From Saprospiraceae bacterium (GTDB taxonomy: Bacteria; Bacteroidota; Bacteroidia; Chitinophagales; Saprospiraceae), in contig JADZFI010000506.1 in assembly GCA_020850025.1 (NCBI GenBank), forward strand, positions 1 through 8,949: a stretch of 8,949 nucleotides of DNA, written 5' to 3'. The translations under genes and the position numbers were made by a program. Positions 1 through 6,789 of the stretch are shown piece after piece. The notes beneath the pieces are model-generated. The model was not told the DNA's origin, searched no databases, and was given only the letters and a program-made list of their open reading frames with translations. Within the stretch, counting starts at the first letter, position 1. Each line of letters starts with the position of its first letter.

Positions 1-192
1 CTGGTGATAGAGGTATTTACGGAAAACGGTTTTTTTGTGGTGCGCAACAACCTCCAAAAGAAGAACATCGTGGAAACCAGCAACCAGCGCGGGCTGGCCA
101 ATCTGGCCTCGTTTTACAAATACCTTTCCGATCAGGAAATTGTGGTGGAAGACAACGGAAAACATTTTACCATCAAAATCCCGCTGATTTGA
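1..192 (+). CDS. C-terminal end of a LytS-type sensor histidine kinase (partial)
   Basis: This is the last 63 codons of a reading frame already open at base 1, so the protein starts outside the window. The visible part contains VVRNNLQKKN, then ETSNQRGLANL, and ends KHFTIKIPLI. This is the usual end of the HATPase domain in Bacteroidota LytS/YehU-type kinases: an N-box-adjacent 'NNL..K' strand, a 'G-L-x-N-L' helix and a terminal I-P-L strand. In this family the kinase autophosphorylates on a histidine in a His_kinase domain upstream and passes phosphate to a LytTR regulator. The next gene, 15 nt downstream on the same strand, is exactly such a regulator, which supports the call. The sensory part is not visible, so the signal is unknown. 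Confidence 0.85.
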   Translation: MVIEVFTENGFFVVRNNLQKKNIVETSNQRGLANLASFYKYLSDQEIVVEDNGKHFTIKIPLI

Positions 193-207
193 TCAAACGC
201 CCTGTTT

Positions 208-981
208 ATGATACGCGCCGTTATAATTGAAGACGAAATGCTCATTGCCCGCGAGTTGCAAGCCAAAATTGCCGCTGTGGCCGACGACATCAAGATAGTG
301 GAAACCCTGCCCAGCCTGAAAACCGCACGCAAATGGTTTCTGCAAAATGCCGAACCCGATCTGCTGTTCATGGACATCCAGCTCAGCGATGGCGTCAGCT
401 TCGAACTGTTCGAACAGTTTGAGCTGCATTGTCCGGTCATTTTTACCACCGCCTACGACGAGTATGCCCTCCGGGCTTTTAAGGTAAACGGCATAGATTA
501 TCTGCTTAAACCGATAGACACCGATGATCTGGCAGCAGCCATTGAAAAATTCCGGCGCAGAGGCGAATCGTCGGCACAACCTGCCCTGCAATTGCAGGAA
601 CTGCTGAAAAGCATTCAATCGCCGCAGAGCGGCAATGCCTTGTACAAGGAAAAATTCATTGTAAAGGTGCGCAACACCTGGATACCGGTGAATACTTCCG
701 AGGTAGCCTGTTTCATGCGCGATAACCTGAATTACCTGTTCACCTTTTCCGGCGACAAATACATCCTGGATTACAACACCCTCGAAGAGGTGGAAGAACT
801 GCTCGACCCCCGACAATTTTATCGGGCAAGCCGGCAGTGTATTGTCAATATTGAGGCCATCCAAACCGTAAAAGCCCACGAAAACCAAAAACTCACCCTC
901 CTGCTCAAGGCGCCCGCCAAAGCGGAGGTAGACATCAGCCGCGAAAAAGCGCCCGCATTCAAAAAATGGTTCGACCGATGA
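208..981 (+). CDS. LytTR-family response regulator transcription factor
   Basis: A 257-residue DNA-binding response regulator. Residues 1-115 are a receiver domain: acidic pocket E8-D9-E10, phosphoacceptor D56 in LLFMDIQLSDG, conserved T80 in FTTAYDEYAL and K101 in DYLLKP. A linker (about 116-145) leads to a LytTR domain at about 147-257, with the typical FYRASRQCIVN segment at 204-214. LytTR proteins bind DNA through a ten-stranded beta fold, usually at paired direct repeats upstream of targets. All receiver catalytic residues are present, so it should be phosphorylatable by the kinase encoded just upstream. The ATG at 208 starts right at the receiver's first beta strand (MIRAVIIEDE), so the start is well supported. 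Its TGA overlaps the globin ATG (ATGA, 978-981), implying translational coupling. Target genes cannot be read from the sequence. Confidence 0.95.
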   Translation: MIRAVIIEDEMLIARELQAKIAAVADDIKIVETLPSLKTARKWFLQNAEPDLLFMDIQLSDGVSFELFEQFELHCPVIFTTAYDEYALRAFKVNGIDYLLKPIDTDDLAAAIEKFRRRGESSAQPALQLQELLKSIQSPQSGNALYKEKFIVKVRNTWIPVNTSEVACFMRDNLNYLFTFSGDKYILDYNTLEEVEELLDPRQFYRASRQCIVNIEAIQTVKAHENQKLTLLLKAPAKAEVDISREKAPAFKKWFDR

Positions 982-1388
982 CAGCTGCACAAATACAACG
1001 GATTCACCACTCCTGGCGACTGCTCAAAGCCGTTGACCCGGCCATTGTCGGCGACGTGTTTTACAGTCGGCTGTTCTTGCTGTACCCCCGGCTGCGCGGC
1101 ATGTTCCCCAAAAAAATGGAAGATCAGCACCAAAAGCTGATAGATATGTTATCCCACATGGTAGCCCGTCTGGATCAACCGGATCAACTGGCGCAGGAAG
1201 TTCAGGCCATGGGCGCCCGGCACCTGGGGTATGGCGTAAAGCCGGAACATTATGCCATGATAGGTGAAGCCCTGCTCTGGACCCTGGAAAAAGGCCTGGG
1301 TCACGACTGGACTCCCGAAACAGCCGAAGCCTGGACAGCGTGCTACGACCTTATTGCCCGGAAAATGATGGAAGCAGCCGCGGCTTAG
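978..1388 (+). CDS. Single-domain bacterial haemoglobin (globin family, Vitreoscilla Hb-like)
   Basis: A 136-residue globin resembling the haem domain of flavohaemoglobins and Vitreoscilla haemoglobin, without a reductase domain. Y29 in DVFYSRLF fits the B10 tyrosine, which stabilises bound O2. H82 in GARHLGYGV fits the proximal F8 haem ligand. It is followed by V87-K88-P89-E90-H91-Y92 and IGEALL, the usual F-G region of this group. Such proteins bind O2 or NO; a lone domain needs a separate reductase to turn over. The ATG at 978 is preferred because it overlaps the regulator stop as ATGA; an in-frame ATG at 966 would add four residues inside the regulator gene. The protein is about 10 residues shorter than Vitreoscilla Hb, at the H-helix end, and finishes in four alanines. 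It is probably co-expressed with the two-component system. E7 is His51 or Gln52, depending on alignment. Confidence 0.9.
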   Translation: MTAAQIQRIHHSWRLLKAVDPAIVGDVFYSRLFLLYPRLRGMFPKKMEDQHQKLIDMLSHMVARLDQPDQLAQEVQAMGARHLGYGVKPEHYAMIGEALLWTLEKGLGHDWTPETAEAWTACYDLIARKMMEAAAA

Positions 1389-1502
1389 CCTGCGTTTCAA
1401 TCCGCCAAATCAGGCATTCATGTACTTCAAAACGCGATTCGGATAACGCAATTCCCCTCCATATAAGCCAGGTATGCACTTTTGTACCACAAAAAGTACC
1501 AT

Positions 1503-2567
1503 ATGCATCCTGTTGAAACCTTATTGAATCTGCAAGTAACGGAAGCCCACACGCCTTCCGTCCAGTACATCCATTTCGATACCCGAAAGATCCTGTTCCG
1601 CCATACGGCCGGTTTGGCCAACCTGAGCACCGGACAGGCTCCCAACTGCGATACCCTGTATCAGGGCTATTCTGTCACAAAAACCTTCACCGCCATTGCC
1701 ATACTGCAACTGGCAGAAAAAGGCGCGCTCCATTTGAGCGACGCATTGACCAAATACCTACCCGACCTGCCCTATTCATCCGCCATTACCCTGCGGCATC
1801 TGCTGCACCACAGCGCCGGCATTCCCAACCCCATGCCCCTGAACTGGATCCATTTGCCGGAAGAGCATGCCACCTTTGATGAATGGGGCTTTTTTCGTCC
1901 TGTTCTGCAAAAAAATGGCAAACCAGGAGCAGCTCCGGATGAAAAATTTGCCTATTCCAACCTTGGTTACGTGCTGTTGGGCGAAGTGATAGCGTTGGTC
2001 AGCGGCATGTCGTACGCGGATTACATAGAGCAACATATTCTGCAAAAGCTCCCGCTTCCACCAGACTCCATCGGGTTTCATCTGGCAGGCCATGAGCGCA
2101 GTGCCGTGGGCTATCAGAAATACTTCAGTGTGATGAACGCGGCTCTGGGATTGCTGATGAACAAGCGCAAGTTTATGCAGCCCAGAATTGGCGGCTGGCA
2201 ACCCTTCCGTCCGCTGTACGTGAACGGTTCGGCATACGGCGGACTGTTTGGTACGCCGGAGGCATTCGTGACCTATGTGCAGGCCCTGCTGGAGCCCGAC
2301 GGGCGCTTGCTTTCCGGGCGCTCCCGGATGGAAATGTTGACGGAAAATCGCCTGAGCGACGGAAAGGAAAGCGGCATGAGCATGTCGTGGTTTTGCGGCG
2401 AGCTACACGGCATTCCTTTCCGCGCACATGCAGGCGGAGGAGGCGGATTTTATGTGGAAATACGCCTGTACCCAACGCTGCAAAAAGGCAGTGTGGTCTT
2501 TTTCAACCGTACGGGGATAAGCGACGAGCGGTTTTTGGACAAAGTGGACCGTTATATGCTTGATTAA
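1503..2567 (+). CDS. Serine hydrolase, beta-lactamase class C / esterase fold (PF00144)
   Basis: A 354-residue member of the serine beta-lactamase-like superfamily (class C beta-lactamases, DD-peptidases, EstB-type esterases). The three active-site motifs are visible in order: S57-V-T-K60 (SxxK nucleophile and base), Y151-S-N153 (YxN) and H309-A-G-G-G-G (the HxG/KTG-equivalent strand). The RHLLHHSAGIP segment at 98-108 is also typical. No signal peptide is present, so it is probably cytoplasmic. That makes a peptidase or esterase more likely than a resistance beta-lactamase, but the substrate is unknown. The ATG at 1503 is chosen; an in-frame TTG at 1482 would add seven residues and lies inside an A/T-rich inverted repeat that looks regulatory. 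It is separated from the globin by 114 nt and is probably its own transcription unit. It converges with the downstream gene. Confidence 0.9.
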   Translation: MHPVETLLNLQVTEAHTPSVQYIHFDTRKILFRHTAGLANLSTGQAPNCDTLYQGYSVTKTFTAIAILQLAEKGALHLSDALTKYLPDLPYSSAITLRHLLHHSAGIPNPMPLNWIHLPEEHATFDEWGFFRPVLQKNGKPGAAPDEKFAYSNLGYVLLGEVIALVSGMSYADYIEQHILQKLPLPPDSIGFHLAGHERSAVGYQKYFSVMNAALGLLMNKRKFMQPRIGGWQPFRPLYVNGSAYGGLFGTPEAFVTYVQALLEPDGRLLSGRSRMEMLTENRLSDGKESGMSMSWFCGELHGIPFRAHAGGGGGFYVEIRLYPTLQKGSVVFFNRTGISDERFLDKVDRYMLD

Positions 2568-2589
2568 GAGCGATATATATAGCCAACGC

Positions 2590-2668
2590 AGAGTGATTTT
2601 GAACGAGGGTGGTTTTAAATCATTTTGAAATCAGGCATTTACATCAATCAAATCATCAAAATCACTCT
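2590..2668. repeat. 13-bp perfect inverted repeat with 53-nt spacer between convergent genes
   Basis: AGAGTGATTTTGA at 2590-2602 is the exact reverse complement of TCAAAATCACTCT at 2656-2668. It occupies the 120-nt gap between two convergent genes, so it could act as a two-way transcription end or be a decayed repeat element. The spacer is long and there is no terminal U-run directly after either arm, so a classical intrinsic terminator is not supported. The right arm is part of a 9-nt-periodic ATCAnnnnn tract (about 2641-2675), a relative of which lies at 6569-6605. Confidence 0.6.
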
Positions 2669-2687
2669 AATCACAGTATAGCTGGCC

Positions 2688-3035
2688 CTACGCCTTCCTC
2701 ACAAACTCCGATTTCAGGCCCATTGATCCAAAACCTTCAATTTTGCAATCAATATTGTGGTCGCCATCGGTGAGGCGGATGTTTTTCACCTTGGTGCCGG
2801 CCTTCACGGGCCTTGGCATGCCTTTCACCGGCAAATCTTTGATCACGATAACGCTGTCGCCATTCTGCAAAGGATTGCCATTGGAGTCCAGCACTTTGAG
2901 TTCATCGGTATTAACAGCTGTTTCTGCCACATCTTCCGGGTTCCACTCATGGAAACATTCGGTGCAAACCATCAGGCTTCCGTTGCGGTAAGTGTATTCA
3001 CATTTGCATTTTGGGCAGGATAAAAACTCGGACAT
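2688..3035 (-). CDS. yjdM: YjdM/PhnA-family zinc-ribbon protein
   Basis: A 115-residue protein of the YjdM (formerly PhnA) family. An N-terminal zinc ribbon has C7-P-K-C10 and C24-T-E-C27, with H29-E-W following. The C-terminal domain, about 45-115, carries the family signature GDSVIVIKDLPVKG, then GTKVKNIRL and DGDHNIDCKIEGFG, ending with KSEFVRKA. The name PhnA came from its position beside phosphonate genes in E. coli, but a direct role in phosphonate use is not established, and it is unrelated to phosphonoacetate hydrolase. No phosphonate genes are visible here. The frame is open upstream to 3200, but the family N-terminus (CPKC close to the start) and the poor quality of the upstream sequence fix the start at 3035. 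Upstream lies a repeat array and palindrome (3140-3376), so any promoter must sit within about 100 nt of the start or in the repeats. Confidence 0.93.
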   Translation of the reverse strand: MSEFLSCPKCKCEYTYRNGSLMVCTECFHEWNPEDVAETAVNTDELKVLDSNGNPLQNGDSVIVIKDLPVKGMPRPVKAGTKVKNIRLTDGDHNIDCKIEGFGSMGLKSEFVRKA

Positions 3036-3139
3036 TGAAAAGAAAAATTTTGGAAAACAAGGCCTTTGCCTTATTTTGTTGTAATGGATGGAAAAGCAAA
3101 AAGTGTTTTCAGAATTTGATTTTTTGCAAAGATAGGAAA

Positions 3140-3178
3140 AAGGCGCGAAGAAAGTACACGAAGGCACGAAGGCACGAA
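3140..3178. repeat. Left flanking array of about 8-nt repeats (palindromic element A)
   Basis: Tandem degenerate units of AAGGCACG type (aggcgcgaag, then acacgaaggcacgaaggcacgaag) lead into the palindromic element at 3179. They are approximately the inverse complement of the array on the other side (3314-3376), so the whole 3140-3376 block forms one large imperfect inverted repeat. The block lies upstream of the yjdM-like gene and downstream of the T9SS-protein gene. Confidence 0.75.
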
Positions 3179-3308
3179 GAGGCTGTCTCATAAGTCGCAT
3201 TTTTAGTTTTACCGCAGAGTCGGAGAGACGCAGAGGTGGATTGCATTGATTATCAATACCTCTGCGCCTCTCCGACTCTGCGGTAAAATTTACTTATCAG
3301 ACAGCCTC
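3179..3308. repeat. Palindromic repeat element, copy A (complete, MITE/REP-like)
   Basis: A 130-bp near-palindrome. The outer arms are 3179-3195 (GAGGCTGTCTCATAAGT) and 3292-3308, inversely complementary at 16 of 17 positions. The inner stem is 3207-3237 against 3258-3288, 30 of 31 positions complementary. The loop is 20 nt (3238-3257) and itself contains the near-palindrome ATTGATTATCAAT. The internal loops between outer and inner stems are unequal, 11 nt (CGCATTTTTAG) and 3 nt, which gives the element a left and a right side. There is no coding capacity, and no clear target-site duplication was seen. Terminal sequences beginning GAGGCTGTCTC resemble those of some insertion sequences, so a non-autonomous mobile element is plausible, but this is inference. 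Other copies are at 6700-6938 and 8858 onward. Confidence 0.9.
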
Positions 3309-3313
3309 CACAA

Positions 3314-3376
3314 CTTAGCGCCTTAGCGCCTTCGTGCCTTAGTGCCTTAGTGTTCGCACCTTAGTGCCTTTCCACA
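3314..3376. repeat. Right flanking array of about 8-nt repeats, overlapping a gene end
   Basis: Degenerate tandem units CTTAGCGC, CTTAGCGC, CTTCGTGC, CTTAGTGC, then TTCGCACC, TTAGTGCC and CTTTCCACA. The same terminal CCTTTTCCACA closes the array of the second element at about 6988-6998, so this sequence belongs to the repeat family. The array therefore overlaps the last four codons and stop of the minus-strand T9SS gene (stop at 3361-3363). Confidence 0.8.
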
Positions 3377-6300
3377 AGTACAAGTTTTCCCCAAACCTCT
3401 TTGTGTGCATCTTTTACCCTTACAAAATAGATGCCCGAGGGCCAATCGTTGGCCTGCAGGGTGGTTGGAAGCGAGAGATCATTTACCTGAAGGGTGTGGT
3501 GAAGGGCGCCATTGCTGTTATACACGGCTATTTCTCCCTGTCCGACACATGATCCGGACGAAAAAACAGTGAAATCCTGCACCGCCGGATTGGGGGAAAT
3601 CAGCAGGGATGGAGCTTTATCGGTTTTAAAAGGCTCATCCACCCAAACTACCTGCGGCACGTGAATTGGTGTTATCACGGTATTGGTGATGATGGGCTCA
3701 TTGAAATCAAAATAGATCGCAGCCCTGTTGCGGACGACCTGATCTTTGTTGAAAGCCTTGTGGCGTTGGATGGCAAAGGTGACAAAGCCATGGCTGGCAG
3801 GCTCGTTGGAATTGCTGTCGGGAAGTAAAATGGAGTCGAAAATCACTTCCAATAAATTGCCCGGCAATAACTCGAAGCCGGTTACTTCATGACTGGCAGC
3901 CACCAGCCTCAGGGTGCCGGCATCCAGAGCGGTATCCAGAAGGTCGGTAATGCGCACCCGTTCGGCCTGGAAACTGCCGGTATTTTGGAAATAAATGGTG
4001 TAAAACAACTCTTTACCAGCTTCAATCTCCGATGCGGAGAGTCCGCGGGCAGGCTCTACACGTTTTTCATTGGGGTCGTAGGAACCAACAATGGTATCAA
4101 GAGTGCTGAAGTGGTTGTTTGCCGGAGCCTGGTCGGCTGATGCGGGAGTTATGTGCGCCCGAAGGGTAAAAGTGCCGCCCAATGGTGCTGAAGCTGCCAC
4201 ATTCCCAAAGATCCGGATGCTGCGTTGCTCAAAAGGGGCCATAGGGCCAAAATCCCAAACCAGACTATCTGTGCCCATGACCGCGGTGGGCGCCGGCTCT
4301 GTGCCGGACAACTGAAAATGGGGGTCAAGCTTCACCGAAACCAGCCCGCTGGCGGCCACTGTTCCCTCGTTTTGGTAATGCACCAACTGCCACACAGGGA
4401 ACCCCGGTCTGGGCCGACCTGCTATACCGCCCTGTACGGATACATCGGTAATATCCGGGGTAAAATGGATGCCGAAATGGCGGGTCGAATCAGAGCCGGA
4501 GACGATGTAAAATGGCGGATGAATATTTTCGATGTAGTTCGAATACGAGGTCACACTTAAGGTATCCACGCTGCCGTGAGTGCTCCCAATGAAATAACTT
4601 CCATCGAAGCCGGAGTGAGCAAACCAAAGCGGGAACCAGGCCCCCGATTCTTTCATGGATACCCTTACGCCCGAAAGCGGCGGCTCTCCCGGGTCTTTCA
4701 GGCCGTTGTTATTCAGGTCGTTATATACCGTGCCGGAAGACAATGCGCCGTAGTGTTCAGGAGCCGTGGCTTTTAATACACCGCCATTACTTGCCCCGGC
4801 ATAGAAAGTGGTATCGTGCAGCTCCAAACAATAATTGACATCCGGATCCACGGGCAACCAGGTTTTGCAGGAATCCAAAGAGGCAAACAGAAAACCTACC
4901 GGACCGTGCAGATAATAGCGGTCGCCCATTTGCCATACTCCCCCAAAATAGGTTGCCGAAAAAGAGTCCTCGTCTTCCCATGCCATTTGAGGCAGCCCGT
5001 CATTAGCATAACTCCAGTGAATCCCATCCACCGTGCTGTATAGATGATAGGCCCATTGAGCATCTCTCGCCAGAGCAAAAAGCCTGTCGTTAGTAGCAAA
5101 AAGTCGCCGAATTTTTGCCGGCGGCGGTGTTGGCGCCAATTGCCAGGTATTCCCGTTATCGGTACTGAACTCCAGATGGCTGTCCTGGTTAATACCGTAA
5201 TAATGGCCGTTAAATGCCGCTACTTGAAACATGGTAGGGCCCGGCTCCCAATTTTGTCCAAGATCACTGGTCCAATAAAAATCAAAAAAGTCTGTACGGA
5301 CGCAAAGCTTTTCGCCAATCCAGTAGGCCATCCTGATGGTTTCAACTTGACCGGATACGTTTTCTACCCTTAGCGTATCCCAGGAGCCGCCTGCATCTAC
5401 CGATACGTAAATCTCCCGGCCATAACTTTTAATGACCGCCACTTTGCCGCCCGGGCTGACGGTGATTTTCCGGTAAAAGTCCAAAGGCAACTTTGCTTTG
5501 TCCACCCAGGTTTGTTGCGCCACATCATAGGCAAATACCCCAACGGAACCGGCTGACCACAAGTAACCATTCCCGTAATCAAGTTCCGACACCCACGCAG
5601 AATGTAACCCGTCATTACACGGAACCAGCTTTTGCTCATTCTCGTCCAAACGGTATACTCCGAAATTGCCGGTACCTGCAAGCACTTTACCTCCTGCAGT
5701 GGCTAAATGCGTGATGGAATTGAAGAATTCAGTCATGGGATAATCTTTCCAGGTATGCCCAAAATCGTCGGTGTACACCAGCCGTTTGTATCCGAATATT
5801 TTAAAAATCCGGTCTCCAACCCGGGTGAAAGACCCGGTTTCAAATACATTACTGCCAGGTGTTTTGGTCCAGCTCGTTCCTGCATCGCTGGAGGACCAAA
5901 CGTTATTTCCGGTAGCAAAAAACAACAAGGAATCCGCCGCATACATGGTTCGTAAATAATCGCCGCTGTCAAAAACAGGGGAAACCAGTTCCCAATCTAT
6001 TCCGTTGGAGGCCAATCGCCATACTTTCGACCAGGTGGTTACAAACAATTGATCGTCAAAACCCCAGGAGTCATAGGCATAAAGGCTCGGAGCGACAAGG
6101 GTATCCCAGGTTAATCCGTCGTCCTGAGTCCTGAAAACAAAGCCGGACGATCCATCCGGCACATAAATTCCATGCGAACAGACGGCCAGACTAGAGAAAT
6201 ACGGGTTAGCAACAGGCGGTATTGTCCCTTGTATCCAGGTAGCGCCATGGTCGTTACTCACCACAAATTTGGCTTCAGAAGTCTGATAATCAGTGTAGCC

Positions 6301-6561
6301 ATAGCCCTGCCCGGCAGCCAGTTTTTCAGGAGAGGCCGCCACAGGCCAAAGGTTTCCGTGCGGCAGCGATTCCCAACTCAAACCATCGCTTGTGCGGAAT
6401 AAGTGAAACTTGTCTGTAGCATAAGCGTACAGGCTATCGTTGGTAAGAACGTGAAAAGTTCCCCCCTCCGGCCCCTTGGTATGTTGCCAGTTCATCTGGC
6501 CGAACAAGTTGGAAGAAAAGGAAAGGACACAAAAAAAGCAGGAGAAAGCGAGGTTTTTCAT
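3361..6561 (-). CDS. Secreted T9SS type A sorting-domain protein with Asp-box beta-propeller and DUF11-like domains
   Basis: A 1066-residue secreted, probably surface-attached or released protein. Residues 1-22 (MKNLAFSCFFCVLSF, then SSNLFGQ) look like a signal peptide. Residues about 25-600 are a beta-propeller region with about eleven BNR/Asp-box motifs (S/T-x-D-x-G-x-x-W), for example SSDAGTSW near 224-231, TDDFGHTW 264-271, STDNGNTW 466-473. Residues about 608-700 resemble an SdrD B-like domain with a D-rich loop (DLNNNGLKDPGE). Residues about 826-962 match the GSYDPNEK...DFNEPIITNT domain (DUF11/DUF7619) of Bacteroidota secreted proteins. Residues about 985-1066 are a T9SS sorting domain (ISPNPAVQDF, then WPSGIYFVRV, KLVLVERH). 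Asp-boxes occur in sialidases and many non-enzymes; no catalytic set was identified, so function is unknown. An open frame extends upstream to 6645, but the signal peptide fixes the start at 6561. The last four codons lie in repeat DNA. Confidence 0.93.
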   Translation of the reverse strand: MKNLAFSCFFCVLSFSSNLFGQMNWQHTKGPEGGTFHVLTNDSLYAYATDKFHLFRTSDGLSWESLPHGNLWPVAASPEKLAAGQGYGYTDYQTSEAKFVVSNDHGATWIQGTIPPVANPYFSSLAVCSHGIYVPDGSSGFVFRTQDDGLTWDTLVAPSLYAYDSWGFDDQLFVTTWSKVWRLASNGIDWELVSPVFDSGDYLRTMYAADSLLFFATGNNVWSSSDAGTSWTKTPGSNVFETGSFTRVGDRIFKIFGYKRLVYTDDFGHTWKDYPMTEFFNSITHLATAGGKVLAGTGNFGVYRLDENEQKLVPCNDGLHSAWVSELDYGNGYLWSAGSVGVFAYDVAQQTWVDKAKLPLDFYRKITVSPGGKVAVIKSYGREIYVSVDAGGSWDTLRVENVSGQVETIRMAYWIGEKLCVRTDFFDFYWTSDLGQNWEPGPTMFQVAAFNGHYYGINQDSHLEFSTDNGNTWQLAPTPPPAKIRRLFATNDRLFALARDAQWAYHLYSTVDGIHWSYANDGLPQMAWEDEDSFSATYFGGVWQMGDRYYLHGPVGFLFASLDSCKTWLPVDPDVNYCLELHDTTFYAGASNGGVLKATAPEHYGALSSGTVYNDLNNNGLKDPGEPPLSGVRVSMKESGAWFPLWFAHSGFDGSYFIGSTHGSVDTLSVTSYSNYIENIHPPFYIVSGSDSTRHFGIHFTPDITDVSVQGGIAGRPRPGFPVWQLVHYQNEGTVAASGLVSVKLDPHFQLSGTEPAPTAVMGTDSLVWDFGPMAPFEQRSIRIFGNVAASAPLGGTFTLRAHITPASADQAPANNHFSTLDTIVGSYDPNEKRVEPARGLSASEIEAGKELFYTIYFQNTGSFQAERVRITDLLDTALDAGTLRLVAASHEVTGFELLPGNLLEVIFDSILLPDSNSNEPASHGFVTFAIQRHKAFNKDQVVRNRAAIYFDFNEPIITNTVITPIHVPQVVWVDEPFKTDKAPSLLISPNPAVQDFTVFSSGSCVGQGEIAVYNSNGALHHTLQVNDLSLPTTLQANDWPSGIYFVRVKDAHKEVWGKLVLVERH

Positions 6562-6568
6562 CAGGAGA

Positions 6569-6605
6569 CTATGATTGGAGTGATTTAGATGATTTTTGTG
6601 ATATA
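6569..6605. repeat. 9-nt-periodic ATCAnnnnn tract just upstream of the T9SS gene
   Basis: On the minus strand the sequence reads as consecutive 9-mers ATCACAAAA, ATCATCTAA, ATCACTCCA, ATCATAGTC. The same kind of tract (ATCAATCAA, ATCATCAAA, ATCACTCTA, ATCACAGTA) occurs at about 2643-2678 on the plus strand; the first 28 positions of the aligned copies agree at about 25. It lies 8 nt before the T9SS start, so it would form the 5' untranslated region or promoter. In the extended frame it would encode repeated N-H-x tripeptides, which is probably not translated. Confidence 0.6.
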
Positions 6606-6699
6606 AGTACTTCATACTAAATAAGTCGGCCTCGTTTGAAACCACTATTAATAGCTTGAGTCAATTCCCCTCTACATAGTTGCCTGAGGACAAGAACAT

Positions 6700-6789
6700 A
6701 AGGACACGAAGGCACGAAGAGGCAGTCTCATAAGTCGCATTTTTAGTTTTACCGCAGAGTCGGAGAGACGCAGAGGTGGATGGCATTGA
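6700..6789. repeat. Palindromic element copy B: extra left half (90-bp unit 1)
   Basis: A 90-bp unit comprising an AAGGCACG-type flank and a left half of the palindromic element (outer arm from 6719, inner stem arm 6747-6777). It matches the next 90 bp (6790-6879) at about 80 positions, the last 38 being identical. Its outer arm and left half match copy A with only two differences over about 70 nt, closer than the adjacent unit does. It has no right half of its own. It is part of the 506-nt divergent gap between the T9SS and sigma genes; nothing recognisable was seen at 6606-6699. Confidence 0.85.

Noticed and set aside
193..990. Minus-strand open frame of 265 codons opposite the response regulator
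   Set aside because: The plus-strand protein has a full receiver and LytTR domain; the reverse frame is open through base composition and shows no recognisable motif.
1389..1502. Intrinsic terminator after the globin
   Set aside because: No hairpin followed by a T-run was found in this 114-nt gap.
3036..3200. N-terminal extension of the YjdM-like protein to 3200
   Set aside because: Family members start close to the CPKC motif; the extension runs through the repeat array and has no similarity to the family.
3140..3376. CRISPR array
   Set aside because: Repeat units are only about 8 nt and contiguous, with no unique spacers of regular size and no cas genes.
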